From: Bradyrhizobium stylosanthis
GTDB taxonomy: Bacteria > Pseudomonadota > Alphaproteobacteria > Rhizobiales > Xanthobacteraceae
Reading direction: 5' to 3'
Assembly (NCBI RefSeq): GCF_001641335.1
Contig: NZ_LVEM01000001.1
Coordinates: forward strand, 1,772,580 to 1,836,579
Length of the DNA stretch: 64,000 nt
Every line of letters starts with the position of its first letter. Position 1 is the first letter of the stretch. Positions 7,370 to 15,380 of the stretch are shown piece after piece. Position numbers and translations under genes: made by a program. The notes under the pieces are model-generated. The model did not search any database. It saw only the letters and a list, made by a program, of their open reading frames with translations, and had not been told where the DNA came from.

Positions 7370-8458
7370 ATGCTCGCCACGCTGAACAGCAAGCAAATCG
7401 TCGATGAGATCGTGAAGGACACGGTCAAGGACAACGATCCGCACGACGCGATACAGATTTCGCCGGAGATCGTGCTGGCCTCGCGCCCGATCAGCGTCGC
7501 GCCCGCGCTGGCGCCCGAGATCACGCCACGTCCGGAGCCGAAGTTCGCGCCGGAGCCGAAAATCGATTCCGAGCCCAAGATCGATTCCGAGCCAAAGCTC
7601 AGTTCCGAGCCGCGGTTCAGCCCCGAGCCGAAATTCAGCCCGCATGCGGAGCCACCCGCTTCAGTGTCCTCGGTGGCCACCGAAGTGCGCGTCACGGCCG
7701 ACGATGGTCACGGTCGAAAGAAGCGCTCCTCTGCCGGCAGATGGATGCGCGGCGCCTTCGTCACGTTCCTGTTTGCGGGCACCAGCGCGGCCGCCACGGT
7801 TGCGTGGGAGAAGCACGGTGATACCGCAAGGCAGAAGCTCGCGGAATGGACGCCGGTATTGGCTTCGCTGCTGCCGTCGACATCGCAGACTGCGCCGGTC
7901 GCCGCTGCACAGGCCGCCCCGCCCGCGCCGCAAGCCGCAGCGGATCAGCCGATCGATCAACCCGCGGCGCAGGCCATGGCCGATCAACCTGCGAGCCCGC
8001 CTGCGGTTCAGGTTGCAGCCGCCGCGCCCGTGGCAACGCAGACCGATGCAACGCAGTCCGTGCAGTCGATGACGCGCGATATCGCGGCGATGGCGCAGCA
8101 GATCGAAGCGCTCAAGGCCAACATCGCCGAGCTGAAGGCCGGGCAAGAGCAGATGGCGCGCGAGATGGCGAAGCCGCCCGCACCGAAGCCGGTCGTCGAA
8201 GCAAAGCCGCCCGTCGATCCGCGCGCACGCGTGTCTGCGCTGCCGCCGCGCGCACCGGTGCCGACACCGTCGCCGGTTCGCAAGCCGAAGCCGGTCGTGT
8301 CGCACACCTACATGCCGGCCTATTCGCCCGCGCAGGTCGCACCTCCGCCGCCGCCATCGCAGGCTGCGGCGGTCCCGCCGCCTCCGCCGGTCACGACGAC
8401 ACAAGCGGTTGCGGATGACGACGGACCTGTCGTGCGTCCGCCGATGCCGCTGCGCTAG
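7370..8458 (+). CDS. Membrane-anchored Pro-rich coiled-coil protein
   Basis: A 362-residue protein starting at an ATG with a good GGAG site. Order of features: N-terminal soluble part; six EPKFS-like hexapeptides (about 55-90); a basic RKKRSS patch; one transmembrane helix at about 125-147 (GAFVTFLFAGTSAAATVAW); an Ala/Pro/Gln-rich spacer; a short coiled coil at about 228-262 (DIAAMAQQIEALKANIAEL); and a Pro-rich tail. This predicts a single-pass inner membrane protein with an extended periplasmic part. I recognise it only as a type of conserved hypothetical seen in Bradyrhizobium. Function unknown. Confidence 0.75.
   Translation: MLATLNSKQIVDEIVKDTVKDNDPHDAIQISPEIVLASRPISVAPALAPEITPRPEPKFAPEPKIDSEPKIDSEPKLSSEPRFSPEPKFSPHAEPPASVSSVATEVRVTADDGHGRKKRSSAGRWMRGAFVTFLFAGTSAAATVAWEKHGDTARQKLAEWTPVLASLLPSTSQTAPVAAAQAAPPAPQAAADQPIDQPAAQAMADQPASPPAVQVAAAAPVATQTDATQSVQSMTRDIAAMAQQIEALKANIAELKAGQEQMAREMAKPPAPKPVVEAKPPVDPRARVSALPPRAPVPTPSPVRKPKPVVSHTYMPAYSPAQVAPPPPPSQAAAVPPPPPVTTTQAVADDDGPVVRPPMPLR
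7532..7639 (+). repeat. Six tandem 18-bp units encoding EPK-type hexapeptides
   Basis: Six in-frame 18-bp units (CCGGAGCCGAAGTTCGCG-like) encode PEPKFA, PEPKID, SEPKID, SEPKLS, SEPRFS and PEPKFS. They form a charged, extended, Pro-rich linker before the transmembrane helix. Confidence 0.85.
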
Positions 8459-8590
8459 AGCGTGACGCGGAGCCGAAGGGCCGCGTTGGCGCAAAGCGCG
8501 ACGCGGTCTTTCGCAAAGATCATCCGAGTCGATGTGATGCGTTGAGTCCGGGTGACTACGGGAAGCGATGCTTCGATCGCTTTCTTCAAT

Positions 8591-8628
8591 GAGAAAAGGC
8601 CGTCGGGATCTAAGCCGCCGGCCTTCTC
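8591..8628 (+). terminator. Hairpin, possible terminator
   Basis: GAGAAAAGGCCG pairs with CGGCCTTCTC, leaving one bulged A and a 16-base loop. It lies 133 bases after the Pro-rich membrane protein gene and has only a short T run, so terminator function is uncertain. Confidence 0.4.
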
Positions 8629-8695
8629 TTGCAGCTGCCGGTTCCCGGAGCCCGGTTCTGCTGCAATTCCATGCCTTATGATCACGCCGGTATAT

Positions 8696-8711
8696 TTAAT
8701 AAACTCTTAAC
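8696..8711 (+). promoter_or_regulatory. CtrA-type box (TTAA-N7-TTAAC)
   Basis: TTAA at 8696-8699, seven bases, TTAAC at 8707-8711: a perfect consensus. It lies about 200 bases upstream of the DUF6894 gene at 8908, which is the only gene reading away from it. Confidence 0.5.
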
Positions 8712-8833
8712 GAGCTTTCATGCTGCACATCATTTCTGCGCCATAGGCACAGAGATTGTGCGGCTCGTTCATTCGATAAAGACAGACTCAGTGGTATCAT
8801 CCGCGATGTGTCGGGACTTCCGTTGAAGACTTG

Positions 8834-8850
8834 ATTTCAAGATTTGAAAT
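8834..8850. promoter_or_regulatory. AT-rich palindrome, candidate operator
   Basis: ATTTCAA and TTGAAAT are perfect inverted arms separated by GAT, ending 57 bases before the DUF6894 start codon. The binding protein is unknown. Confidence 0.35.
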
Positions 8851-8907
8851 GAGACTTGAAATAGAGACTTGCAACTGAAACTTGGGTCGTCACACCGGGG
8901 AATTCGG

Positions 8908-9138
8908 ATGCCTTACTACTCCTTCGATCTTGTGGTCGGTGAAGAGTTCAAGAACCAGGGTGGAATCATCCTCGAGGACATTGAGGTTGCTTCCGACCGT
9001 GCCGATCAGCTGGCGTGCGAGCTGTCGCAGGTGAAGCCGGAACTGCAGCAGAAGGGCTGCGCCGTGCGCGTCACCGACCGCGATCAGAATGAGGTCTATC
9101 GCACCCCGCTCGATCCCGTGCCGGCCTGGCAGCGCTAG
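8908..9138 (+). CDS. DUF6894-like small protein
   Basis: A 76-residue acidic protein beginning MPYYSFDLVVGEEF. It fits the DUF6894 pattern: aromatic residues right after the start, a short beta hairpin, an Ala/Leu helix, and a final strand (VRVTDRDQNEVYRTPLD). The ATG at 8908 is chosen because the family begins at this motif and a GGGG run precedes it; an in-frame start 13 codons upstream would add non-family residues. Function unknown; the family is abundant in Bradyrhizobium. It ends one base before the convergent SDR gene. A CtrA-type box and a palindrome lie upstream. Confidence 0.75.
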   Translation: MPYYSFDLVVGEEFKNQGGIILEDIEVASDRADQLACELSQVKPELQQKGCAVRVTDRDQNEVYRTPLDPVPAWQR

Positions 9139-9924
9139 CTACTCATCGAGCACCGGCGCTTCGAACCAGTTCGTCAGCGACAAGCCGCCGTCGACGACGA
9201 AGGCTGCGCCGGTGACGTAACCCGAGATCTTGTTCGACAACACGCTCAGCGCCATCGGAGCGAGGTCGTTCGCCTCGCCGAGCCGTCCGAGCGGAATGTG
9301 CCGCGCCAGCGAGGCGTCGGCGACGAACCCGCCCGCTGCGATCGCACCCGGCACCAGCGCGTTGACGCGGATGTTGTGGCGGCCAAAGCTCTTCGCAAGC
9401 TCCTTCACCAGCATCGCCATGCCCGCCTTTGCCGTCGAGTAGTGCGGCAGGTTACGCGGCGTGCCGGCGTGCAGCGAGGTGAGGAACAGGAACGAGCCGG
9501 GTCGCTTCGCTGCGATCAGTCCTTTGGCAAGCTCGCGCGCCAGGTGAAAGCCGGCATCGAGATTGACCGCATGCATCTCCTGCCAGGTCCTGCGATCGAC
9601 CGCGAGCGCATGATCGGCCTCGCGCCGCGGCGGCGAGGCGCTGTGCACGAAATGCGTCACCCCGCCCAGCGCCGCGCGCGAGGCGGCCAGCAGCGCATCG
9701 CAGGCTTCCAGCTTCGCGAGATCGCCAACCCAGGGCACGGCCAGCTCGGGCCTCGCGCTCGCGGCGATCGCGGCACTCACCCGTTCCGCACTGACATCGG
9801 CGAACACGGTCCGGACGCCCTCGCCGACCAGCGCCTGCGCGATGGCGCGGCCGATGCCGTTGCCCGCGCCGGTGACGAGCGCGGTGTCGGCTGCGGGATC
9901 GAACGGGGCGCTGAACAGGCTCAT
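9139..9924 (-). CDS. SDR family oxidoreductase
   Basis: A 261-residue short-chain dehydrogenase. The Rossmann motif TGAGNGIG is near residue 20. The catalytic elements are Ser in the LTSLHAG strand and YSTAKAG (YxxxK). The usual NNAG motif after strand 4 is HSAS here, a mild departure. C-terminal NALVPGAIAAG and VVDGGLSL fit the classical group, so it is probably an NAD(P)-dependent alcohol or ketone enzyme of unknown substrate. The ATG at 9924 has a GGAGA site; longer upstream extensions are not family-like. It stands alone and is convergent with the DUF6894 gene. Confidence 0.88.
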   Translation of the reverse strand: MSLFSAPFDPAADTALVTGAGNGIGRAIAQALVGEGVRTVFADVSAERVSAAIAASARPELAVPWVGDLAKLEACDALLAASRAALGGVTHFVHSASPPRREADHALAVDRRTWQEMHAVNLDAGFHLARELAKGLIAAKRPGSFLFLTSLHAGTPRNLPHYSTAKAGMAMLVKELAKSFGRHNIRVNALVPGAIAAGGFVADASLARHIPLGRLGEANDLAPMALSVLSNKISGYVTGAAFVVDGGLSLTNWFEAPVLDE

Positions 9925-10052
9925 GTCGTTCTCCGGGGTCCTCTGGCGCCAGTCTAGTGCACCGCACCGCGATGCGACAATTGCGTCCCGGCACCATTGC
10001 GGAGCAGCGCCCTGGACGCTAGCCTCCGCAAAAATCGAGGAGGATACCAAGG

Positions 10053-10445
10053 ATGCGCACCGGTTTTCTGATTGCGGGCCTGCTGCTGCTGACCGCGCCG
10101 GCCCAGGCGGGCGACGCGCCCATACGTTCGACCTACGTGACGATGGTCCTGCAGGCCTTCGCCGCCAAGGTCGAATGCCCGGGCACCGATCTCGTCTATC
10201 AGGACCTCGTGCAGAAGGCCCAGCAGATGCAGCTGCCCGACGGCACCACCGAGAAGGTGCGCAAGGCGATCGCATGGATGCACACCGGCGGCAAGATGGG
10301 CGAAAAGCAGGACGACGATCTGATGGCCGAGGTCGCGGTCGCGACCCAGGCCACCGACATGGACCAGCGTCGTCTCGGCATGCCCGGCTGGTGCGAGGCG
10401 CAAAAGACCAACCTCGCCGGCCTGATCCGCAGCAAGGGCGGCTAA
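10053..10445 (+). CDS. Small secreted hypothetical protein
   Basis: A 130-residue protein with a signal peptide (residues 1-19, ending AQAG). The mature part has two cysteines (about 43 and 117, in CPGTD and GWCEAQ) likely to form a disulfide, and is mostly helical with a Gln/Met-rich segment. A GAGGAGG run lies about 9-15 bases before the ATG. No family recognised. It is followed in the same direction by another small secreted protein, but a 107-base gap with no clear terminator leaves co-transcription open. Confidence 0.7.
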   Translation: MRTGFLIAGLLLLTAPAQAGDAPIRSTYVTMVLQAFAAKVECPGTDLVYQDLVQKAQQMQLPDGTTEKVRKAIAWMHTGGKMGEKQDDDLMAEVAVATQATDMDQRRLGMPGWCEAQKTNLAGLIRSKGG

Positions 10446-10552
10446 CCCGGTCTTTCCAATCGGGCGTTAAGCACGCCGCGGCGGAACCGACGCCGTGGCA
10501 AATAATCGTCACATTCCTCGCGAGCATGCGGCTCTTCGAACAGGAGACCTCC

Positions 10553-10804
10553 ATGCGGATTGCGCATTTCGTCTTGGCCGCCGCGCTTGCGGCGAGCGCC
10601 GCGATGGCCGCCCCGGCCCTCGCCAGGAACAACGACGCCCAGAAAGGCGAGGACAAATCGATCTCGTCCTCCACCTGCAGCGCCTATCAGCAGGCGGCAG
10701 ACGGATCGTGGGAACAGCTTCCCTGCAAGGAGACGGGCGAGCGCGGCCAGCCGCAGACGCAGCAAAAGAGCGGCCGGCAAGGCACCGATCAGGGCGAGCA
10801 CTGA
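10553..10804 (+). CDS. Small secreted hypothetical protein
   Basis: An 83-residue protein with a signal peptide (cleavage near ALARN, about residue 25). The mature 58 residues are hydrophilic with two cysteines (STCSAY and LPCKET), a Gln/Gly-rich tail and no hydrophobic core, so it is probably a disulfide-stapled or disordered periplasmic peptide. A CAGGAG site precedes the ATG. Such small Cys-pair proteins are common in Bradyrhizobium; no function can be assigned. It ends 15 bases before an EcfG-type promoter that drives the next gene. Confidence 0.7.
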   Translation: MRIAHFVLAAALAASAAMAAPALARNNDAQKGEDKSISSSTCSAYQQAADGSWEQLPCKETGERGQPQTQQKSGRQGTDQGEH

Positions 10805-10819
10805 GCCGCCGAGGAAACG

Positions 10820-10844
10820 GGAACCTTCGGGTTCCATCCGCGTT
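10820..10844 (+). promoter_or_regulatory. EcfG-type general stress promoter
   Basis: GGAAC at 10820-10824, 16 bases, CGTT at 10841-10844. It is correctly oriented for the hybrid histidine kinase gene, 20 bases before its ATG at 10865 and 89 before the GTG at 10934. It overlaps a small GGAACC/GGTTCC hairpin. Confidence 0.65.
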
Positions 10845-10933
10845 GAGCGGGTGGCATTGGTGGGATGCCCATTGGATTGGCATGGGCGGGACCGCCAAGG
10901 CGGCCTCTGGAAACGCAAACCCTGCGAGCGGGC

Positions 10934-13045
10934 GTGGCTTCGATCGAGTTTGATGACCTTCAACACCGTCTGAAGGCGCTGGAGGAGGAAAACGCACGCC
11001 TTCGCGCGCTCGGGATGGCTGACCAGACCGGGCGCCGCAGGGCAGAATCCGCACTGGCCGAGAGCGAGGAGCGCTACCGCACGCTGTTCAACTCGATCGA
11101 CGAAGGCTTCTGCATCATCGAGTTCTTCGACGGCCCGCACGGCCCGCTCAGCGACTACGTCCACGTCGAGGCCAATCCCGCCTACACCCAGCACGCCGGC
11201 ATTCCCAACGTGGTCGGCCAGAAGGTCCGCGAGATGGTCCCGGCCGAGGCCGACGGTTGGGTCGAGCTCTATGGTGGCGTGCTCAGGACCGGCCAGCCGA
11301 TCCGCTTCGAGCGCGAGCTGGTCGCGACCGGCCGGCATCTGGAGCTCGCCGCCTTCCGTGTCGAACCCGCCAGCCGCAAGCAGGTCGCCGTGCTGTTCCA
11401 GGACATCACGTCGCGCAAGCGCGCCGAGCGGGAATTGCAGCAGCTCAACGAGACGCTGGAAGCGCGCGTGATCGCCGCCCTGGCGGAGCGCAAGCTGATG
11501 GCCGACCTCGTCGAGGGGACCGACGCCTTCGTCCAGGTCGTCGCCCCCGATTTCCGCTGGCTTGCGATCAACGGCGCCTCGGCGCGGGAATTCCACCGCA
11601 TCTACGGCATCTTGCCCAAAGTCGGTGACAACATGCTCGAACTGCTTGAGGATCAACCCGAGCATCGCGACGCCATTCGCGCCGTCTGGTCGCGGGCCCT
11701 CTCCGGTGAGGCCTTCGTTGAAATCGCCGAGTTCGGCGAGCCCGGCCGGTCCCGCCGCTGCTACGAGATGCGTTTCAACGGCCTGCGCGACGGCGAGGGC
11801 CGGTTGCTCGGCGCCTACCAGTTCTCCTACGACGTCACCGATCGCCTGAGGGAACAACAGCGGCTGCGGGAGGCCGAAGAAGCGCTGCGCCAGTCGCAGA
11901 AGATGGAAGCCGTCGGGCAGCTCACCGGCGGCATCGCGCACGACTTCAACAACCTGCTCACCGGGATCATCGGCTCGCTGGAATTGCTGCAGACCCGGCT
12001 CGGCCAGGGCCGCGTCAAGGAGATCGACCGCTACGTGACGGTGGCGCAAGGCGCCGCCAAGCGTGCCGCGGCGCTGACGCACCGGCTGCTGGCATTCTCC
12101 CGGCGGCAGACGCTCGATCCCAAGCCGACCGACCTGAACCGGCTCGTCATGGGGATGGAGGACCTGATCCGCCGCACCGTCGGCCCCGAGATCGCGCTGG
12201 AGGTCGTCACCGCCGGTGGCCTGTGGCCGACCCTGATCGACGCCTCGCAGCTGGAGAACGCCCTCCTCAACCTCTGCATCAACGCGCGCGACGCGATGCC
12301 GACCGGCGGCCGGCTCACGATCGAGACCGCCAACCGCTGGCTCGACGATCATGGCGCCGGCGAGCGCGATCTGGAGCCCGGCCAATACGTCTCGCTCTGC
12401 GTCACCGATACCGGGACCGGCATGCCCCCCGACGTGGTCGAGCGCGCGTTCGAGCCCTTCTTCACCACCAAGCCGATCGGCCAGGGCACCGGGCTCGGCC
12501 TCTCGATGGTCTACGGCTTCGTCCGCCAGTCCGGCGGCCAGGTCCGGATCTATTCCGAGGTCGGCCAGGGCACGACCATGTGCCTCTATCTGCCTCGGCA
12601 TTACGGCAAGGACGCTGACAAGCCGTCCGCGCTGACCACGAGGAGCGCGGCGCGGCAGAAGGCGAGCCACACCATCCTCGTCGTCGACGACGAGCCGTCG
12701 ATCCGCATGCTGCTGACGGATGCACTGGAGGAGCTCGGCTTCAGCGTGCTCGAGGCACATGACGGCCCGACCGGCCTGAAGATCATGCAGTCGGATGCGA
12801 CCATCGACCTGCTGGTGACCGATGTCGGCCTGCCCGGCGGCATGAACGGCCGCCAGCTCGCGGACGCCGCGCGCACGACGCGGCCTGCGCTGAAAGTGCT
12901 GTTCATTACCGGCTACGCGGAAAACGCCATCATCGGTAACGGCCAGCTGTCCCCCGGCATGCAGGTGCTGACAAAGCCGTTCGTTGTCGAGGCGCTGGCG
13001 AGCCGCGTCCTCGACATGATCAAGGATGGAACCGGACGAAGCTAA
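10934..13045 (+). CDS. Soluble PAS-PAS hybrid histidine kinase
   Basis: A 703-residue protein from the GTG at 10934; an ATG at 10865 would add 23 residues. Order: short coiled coil (1-40), PAS (about 45-165), PAS (about 190-315), HisKA with GIAHDFNN (His336), HATPase with N box [10 protein letters not shown]1 TDTGTGMP and G2 GQGTGLGLS (to about 555), then a receiver with Asp630 in VTDVGLPGG. There is no transmembrane segment, so it senses a cytoplasmic signal. The attached receiver suggests internal phosphotransfer; no output domain is present. An EcfG-type promoter lies upstream, pointing to stress-induced expression. The partner regulator is not in the neighbourhood. Confidence 0.88.
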   Translation: MASIEFDDLQHRLKALEEENARLRALGMADQTGRRRAESALAESEERYRTLFNSIDEGFCIIEFFDGPHGPLSDYVHVEANPAYTQHAGIPNVVGQKVREMVPAEADGWVELYGGVLRTGQPIRFERELVATGRHLELAAFRVEPASRKQVAVLFQDITSRKRAERELQQLNETLEARVIAALAERKLMADLVEGTDAFVQVVAPDFRWLAINGASAREFHRIYGILPKVGDNMLELLEDQPEHRDAIRAVWSRALSGEAFVEIAEFGEPGRSRRCYEMRFNGLRDGEGRLLGAYQFSYDVTDRLREQQRLREAEEALRQSQKMEAVGQLTGGIAHDFNNLLTGIIGSLELLQTRLGQGRVKEIDRYVTVAQGAAKRAAALTHRLLAFSRRQTLDPKPTDLNRLVMGMEDLIRRTVGPEIALEVVTAGGLWPTLIDASQLENALLNLCINARDAMPTGGRLTIETANRWLDDHGAGERDLEPGQYVSLCVTDTGTGMPPDVVERAFEPFFTTKPIGQGTGLGLSMVYGFVRQSGGQVRIYSEVGQGTTMCLYLPRHYGKDADKPSALTTRSAARQKASHTILVVDDEPSIRMLLTDALEELGFSVLEAHDGPTGLKIMQSDATIDLLVTDVGLPGGMNGRQLADAARTTRPALKVLFITGYAENAIIGNGQLSPGMQVLTKPFVVEALASRVLDMIKDGTGRS

Positions 13046-13052
13046 GCGCGCG

Positions 13053-13238
13053 TCAGCTGAGGGCCGGCCCGCGCATGATCTTCATGGCATCCTCAATGTG
13101 ACGCCATTCCTTGGCCTCATCGGCCTCGCCGCGCCCCTCGCAGGCCTGCGCCTGTTCGGCCGCCTTCGCGATCGCCGCAAAACCGTGCCGCTCCAGCATC
13201 TGGCGCGCAACGGTGTGGACCTGCAGCTCGGACATCAT
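13053..13238 (-). CDS. Small conserved hypothetical protein
   Basis: A 61-residue helical protein (MMSELQVHTVARQMLERHG...). A GGGAG site lies seven to ten bases before tandem ATGs at 13238 and 13235. It is amphipathic, with an Ala/Glu-rich middle and no signal or membrane segment. Similar small proteins with this opening are common in Bradyrhizobium, with no known role. An EcfG-type promoter (N17 spacing) lies 64 bases upstream, suggesting membership in the general stress regulon. It converges with the histidine kinase gene, eight bases away. Confidence 0.65.
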   Translation of the reverse strand: MMSELQVHTVARQMLERHGFAAIAKAAEQAQACEGRGEADEAKEWRHIEDAMKIMRGPALS

Positions 13239-13301
13239 GGGCGCTCTCCCTTTATGAGGACACCGCGGCGCCCGGCTCGGCGCTTCCCGCGGCTCCGGGA
13301 T

Positions 13302-13327
13302 AACGATCTCGCCGTGATCCCCGTTCC
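13302..13327 (-). promoter_or_regulatory. EcfG-type promoter, 17-bp spacing
   Basis: On the minus strand GGAAC (13327-13323) and CGTT (13305-13302) are separated by 17 bases. It reads toward the small gene ending at 13053. The spacing is the less common variant. Confidence 0.45.
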
Positions 13328-13379
13328 GGCCGATGCCGATCACATCCGCAGCCCCTGGAACTTGAGCCGCCAAAACGAA

Positions 13380-13413
13380 GAAGGCGGCCCGCCATGCCCG
13401 GCGGACCGCCTTC
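13380..13413 (-). terminator. Rho-independent terminator of minCDE
   Basis: A 14-bp stem with one mismatch (GAAGGCGGTCCGCC against GGCGGGCCGCCTTC) and a six-base loop. On the minus strand it starts 38 bases after the minE stop codon and is followed by TTCGTTTTGG. Confidence 0.75.
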
Positions 13414-13451
13414 TCACCCACCCCAAAGCTGAAATTCGCTAGCCGCGTCCC

Positions 13452-13733
13452 CTACGCGACCGCCGCTTTCTTGCGCTCGAAGTCATTGGGCACCTCGATA
13501 TCGACCTCGAGGGTCGAGACCTCGTCGCCGCGCTCGAGCCGGACGATGACCTTGGTCGGGTCCAGCGTCACATGCTTGGACACGACGGCGAGAATTTCCT
13601 CACGCAGCACGCCGAGCAGATCGGGCTGGCCGCGCATTCCGCGCTCATGGGCCAACAGGATCTGCAGCCGTTCGCGCGCGACCGGTGCAGTGGCCTTGTT
13701 GCCACGGAGAAGCCGGAGCAGACCCATGCTCAT
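13452..13733 (-). CDS. minE: Cell division topological specificity factor MinE
   Basis: A 93-residue protein of normal MinE length. The N-terminal amphipathic segment (MSMGLLRLL) is the membrane-targeting and anti-MinCD part. The middle ARERLQILLAHERG matches the MinD-binding helix, and VVSKHV...DEVSTLEVDIEVP forms the dimer strands. MinE drives MinD off the membrane and so restricts MinC to the poles, keeping the Z ring at mid-cell. Its ATG overlaps the minD stop codon (ATGA), showing translational coupling. It is the last gene of minCDE, with a terminator downstream. Confidence 0.97.
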   Translation of the reverse strand: MSMGLLRLLRGNKATAPVARERLQILLAHERGMRGQPDLLGVLREEILAVVSKHVTLDPTKVIVRLERGDEVSTLEVDIEVPNDFERKKAAVA

Positions 13734-14545
13734 GCAGCCCTCCGTCGCAGCAGACGATCCATGAAGCCCTTGCGCTCGGTCGGCACCTGCATGGCGATGG
13801 TCTCGCCGCACAGCCGCCGCGCCGCGTCCATATAGGCCCGCGCGGGCGCACCGTCCGCGTTGGACAGCGTGACGGGCGTGCCGACGTTGGAGGCCTTCAG
13901 CACGTCCTGGCTCTCGGGGATGATGCCGAGCAAGGGCGTTGCGAGGATCTCAAGGATGTCGTCGATGGTCAGCATCTCGCCGCGCGCGGCGCGGGAGGGA
14001 TCGTAGCGGGTGATGAGGATGTGCTTCTCGACCCGCTCGCCCTTCTCGGCCCGCACGGTCTTGGAATCGAGCATGCCGATGATGCGGTCGGAATCGCGCA
14101 CCGAGGAGACTTCCGGATTGGTGACGATCACGGCCTCGTCGGCGAAGCGCATCGCCATGGAGGCGCCGCGCTCGATGCCGGCCGGGCTGTCGCAGATCAC
14201 CCAGTCGAAGCGGCCGCGCAAGTCGTCGATGACCTTGCCGACGCCCTCTTCCGTCAGCGCGTCCTTGTCGCGGGTTTGTGAGGCCGGCAGCAGCCAGAGA
14301 TTCTCGAGCCGCTTGTCCTTGATCAGCGCCTGCGGGAGCTTTGCCACGCCCTGCACCACGTTGATGAGGTCGAACACGACGCGGCGTTCGGCGCCCATCA
14401 CGAGGTCGAGGTTGCGCAGGCCGACGTCGAAATCGACGACGACGACCTTGTCGCCGCGTTGCGCCAGCGCGGCCCCCAGTGCGGCGGTCGTCGTCGTCTT
14501 GCCGACGCCGCCCTTGCCTGATGTCACGACCAGTACCTTGGCCAT
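13730..14545 (-). CDS. minD: Septum site-determining ATPase MinD
   Basis: A 271-residue ParA/MinD-type ATPase. The deviant Walker A motif SGKGGVGKTT is at residues 9-18, including the signature Lys that acts across the dimer. The switch region VVVDFDVGLRNLDL and the C-terminal amphipathic membrane-targeting helix (KGFMDRLLRRR) are present. It binds the membrane as an ATP dimer, recruits MinC and is released by MinE. A GGAGA site precedes the ATG. The gene starts 19 bases after minC and its stop overlaps the minE start, so all three form one operon. Confidence 0.98.
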   Translation of the reverse strand: MAKVLVVTSGKGGVGKTTTTAALGAALAQRGDKVVVVDFDVGLRNLDLVMGAERRVVFDLINVVQGVAKLPQALIKDKRLENLWLLPASQTRDKDALTEEGVGKVIDDLRGRFDWVICDSPAGIERGASMAMRFADEAVIVTNPEVSSVRDSDRIIGMLDSKTVRAEKGERVEKHILITRYDPSRAARGEMLTIDDILEILATPLLGIIPESQDVLKASNVGTPVTLSNADGAPARAYMDAARRLCGETIAMQVPTERKGFMDRLLRRRAA

Positions 14546-14564
14546 CTCAAATATCTCCTTCTGG

Positions 14565-15263
14565 TCAGTTCAGCGCGGTAATTCGCATGGTGTTGCCTTG
14601 CAGCCAGGCCTGCGCAGGCCGGCCGCGAAGCGCGGCGTCGATATCGTCGGCGGTCTGGTAAAACCCATCGATTGCAAGCAGTTCAGCTTCGATCTTCTGG
14701 CAATAGATGCGCGCGCTGGTGTGACCGTTCACGCCGGCCATGGCGCGGCCGCGCAGCGCGCCGTAGATGTGGATGGAGCCGCCGGCAACGACCTCGGCGC
14801 CGGAGCCGACCGAACCGAGAATGGTGACGTCGCCTTCCGGGAAGATCACGGTCTGGCCGGAGCGCACGGGCGCCTCGAGCAGCAGCGAGGTCGGCTTGGC
14901 CTCGACCTTCGCTTCGGACTTCTTGGGCGCGGTCGGCTCGACCACGCAGCTGCGGCCGCCCGAGAGCAGCGGCGGCATCATCGGCGTCAGCCGTCCCTCT
15001 TCCACGCCCTCGATGCCGAGCACGCGGATGTTGCGGTCCTGCAGGCTGGTGAGCAGATGACCGATGCCGGCCTGGCTGAGGTCGACCGAGGACAGGTCGA
15101 TCACCACGGGACGGCCGGCGAAGAAGCCCGGCGAGCGGGCAATCGTGGCGTCGATCTCGGCCAGCCAGTCCTGGATCGGAACCGTCGGCACGAACACGAA
15201 GGCCACGTAGGATCGCCCGCGCAGGCGCACCATCTGGCGTTGGACTTTTGCTGCAGCCTCCAT
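14565..15263 (-). CDS. minC: Septum site-determining protein MinC
   Basis: A 232-residue FtsZ polymerisation inhibitor. The N-terminal domain covers about 1-105. A Lys/Ala/Pro linker follows. The C-terminal beta-helix (about 125-232) carries the glycine-rich MinC repeats (GDVTILGSVGSGAEVVAGGSI and HIYGALRGRAMAG) that bind MinD. It is the first gene of minCDE. A perfect CtrA-type box lies about 53-67 bases upstream of the ATG, with two further GGTTAAC motifs next to it, so transcription may be tied to the cell cycle. Confidence 0.96.
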   Translation of the reverse strand: MEAAAKVQRQMVRLRGRSYVAFVFVPTVPIQDWLAEIDATIARSPGFFAGRPVVIDLSSVDLSQAGIGHLLTSLQDRNIRVLGIEGVEEGRLTPMMPPLLSGGRSCVVEPTAPKKSEAKVEAKPTSLLLEAPVRSGQTVIFPEGDVTILGSVGSGAEVVAGGSIHIYGALRGRAMAGVNGHTSARIYCQKIEAELLAIDGFYQTADDIDAALRGRPAQAWLQGNTMRITALN

Positions 15264-15315
15264 AGCGGCCGACTCGTTCCCTGTTATTGAATGGTTAACG
15301 ATGCGGCGGATATGG

Positions 15316-15330
15316 TTAACGGCCGGTTAA
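15316..15330 (-). promoter_or_regulatory. CtrA-type box upstream of minCDE
   Basis: TTAA at 15316-15319 and 15327-15330 with exactly seven bases between (TTAACGGCCGGTTAA). A third half site, GGTTAAC, lies at 15293-15299. The arrangement sits just upstream of minC and is the only recognisable regulatory pattern there. Confidence 0.55.
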
Positions 15331-15380
15331 TTTCTCCGTGGGGTTACGTAAGCGCGTGGATGAGCCTGGCTGGCCCTGCT

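Larger units (their letters stand above)
8459..8907. other. 449-bp gene-free region with hairpin, CtrA box and palindrome
   Basis: No supported gene. The region holds a hairpin (8591-8628), a perfect CtrA-type box (8696-8711) and an AT-rich palindrome (8834-8850), listed separately. Between 8826 and 8887 the sequence is unusually A/T rich, with short direct copies of GAGACTTG. Confidence 0.7.

Noticed and set aside
8455..8685. 76-codon minus-strand open frame
   Set aside because: No family features or ribosome site, and it overlaps a hairpin in a region that looks non-coding.
10442..12760. 772-codon minus-strand open frame opposite the histidine kinase
   Set aside because: The plus strand encodes clear PAS, HisKA, HATPase and receiver motifs; the antisense frame is a by-product of high GC.
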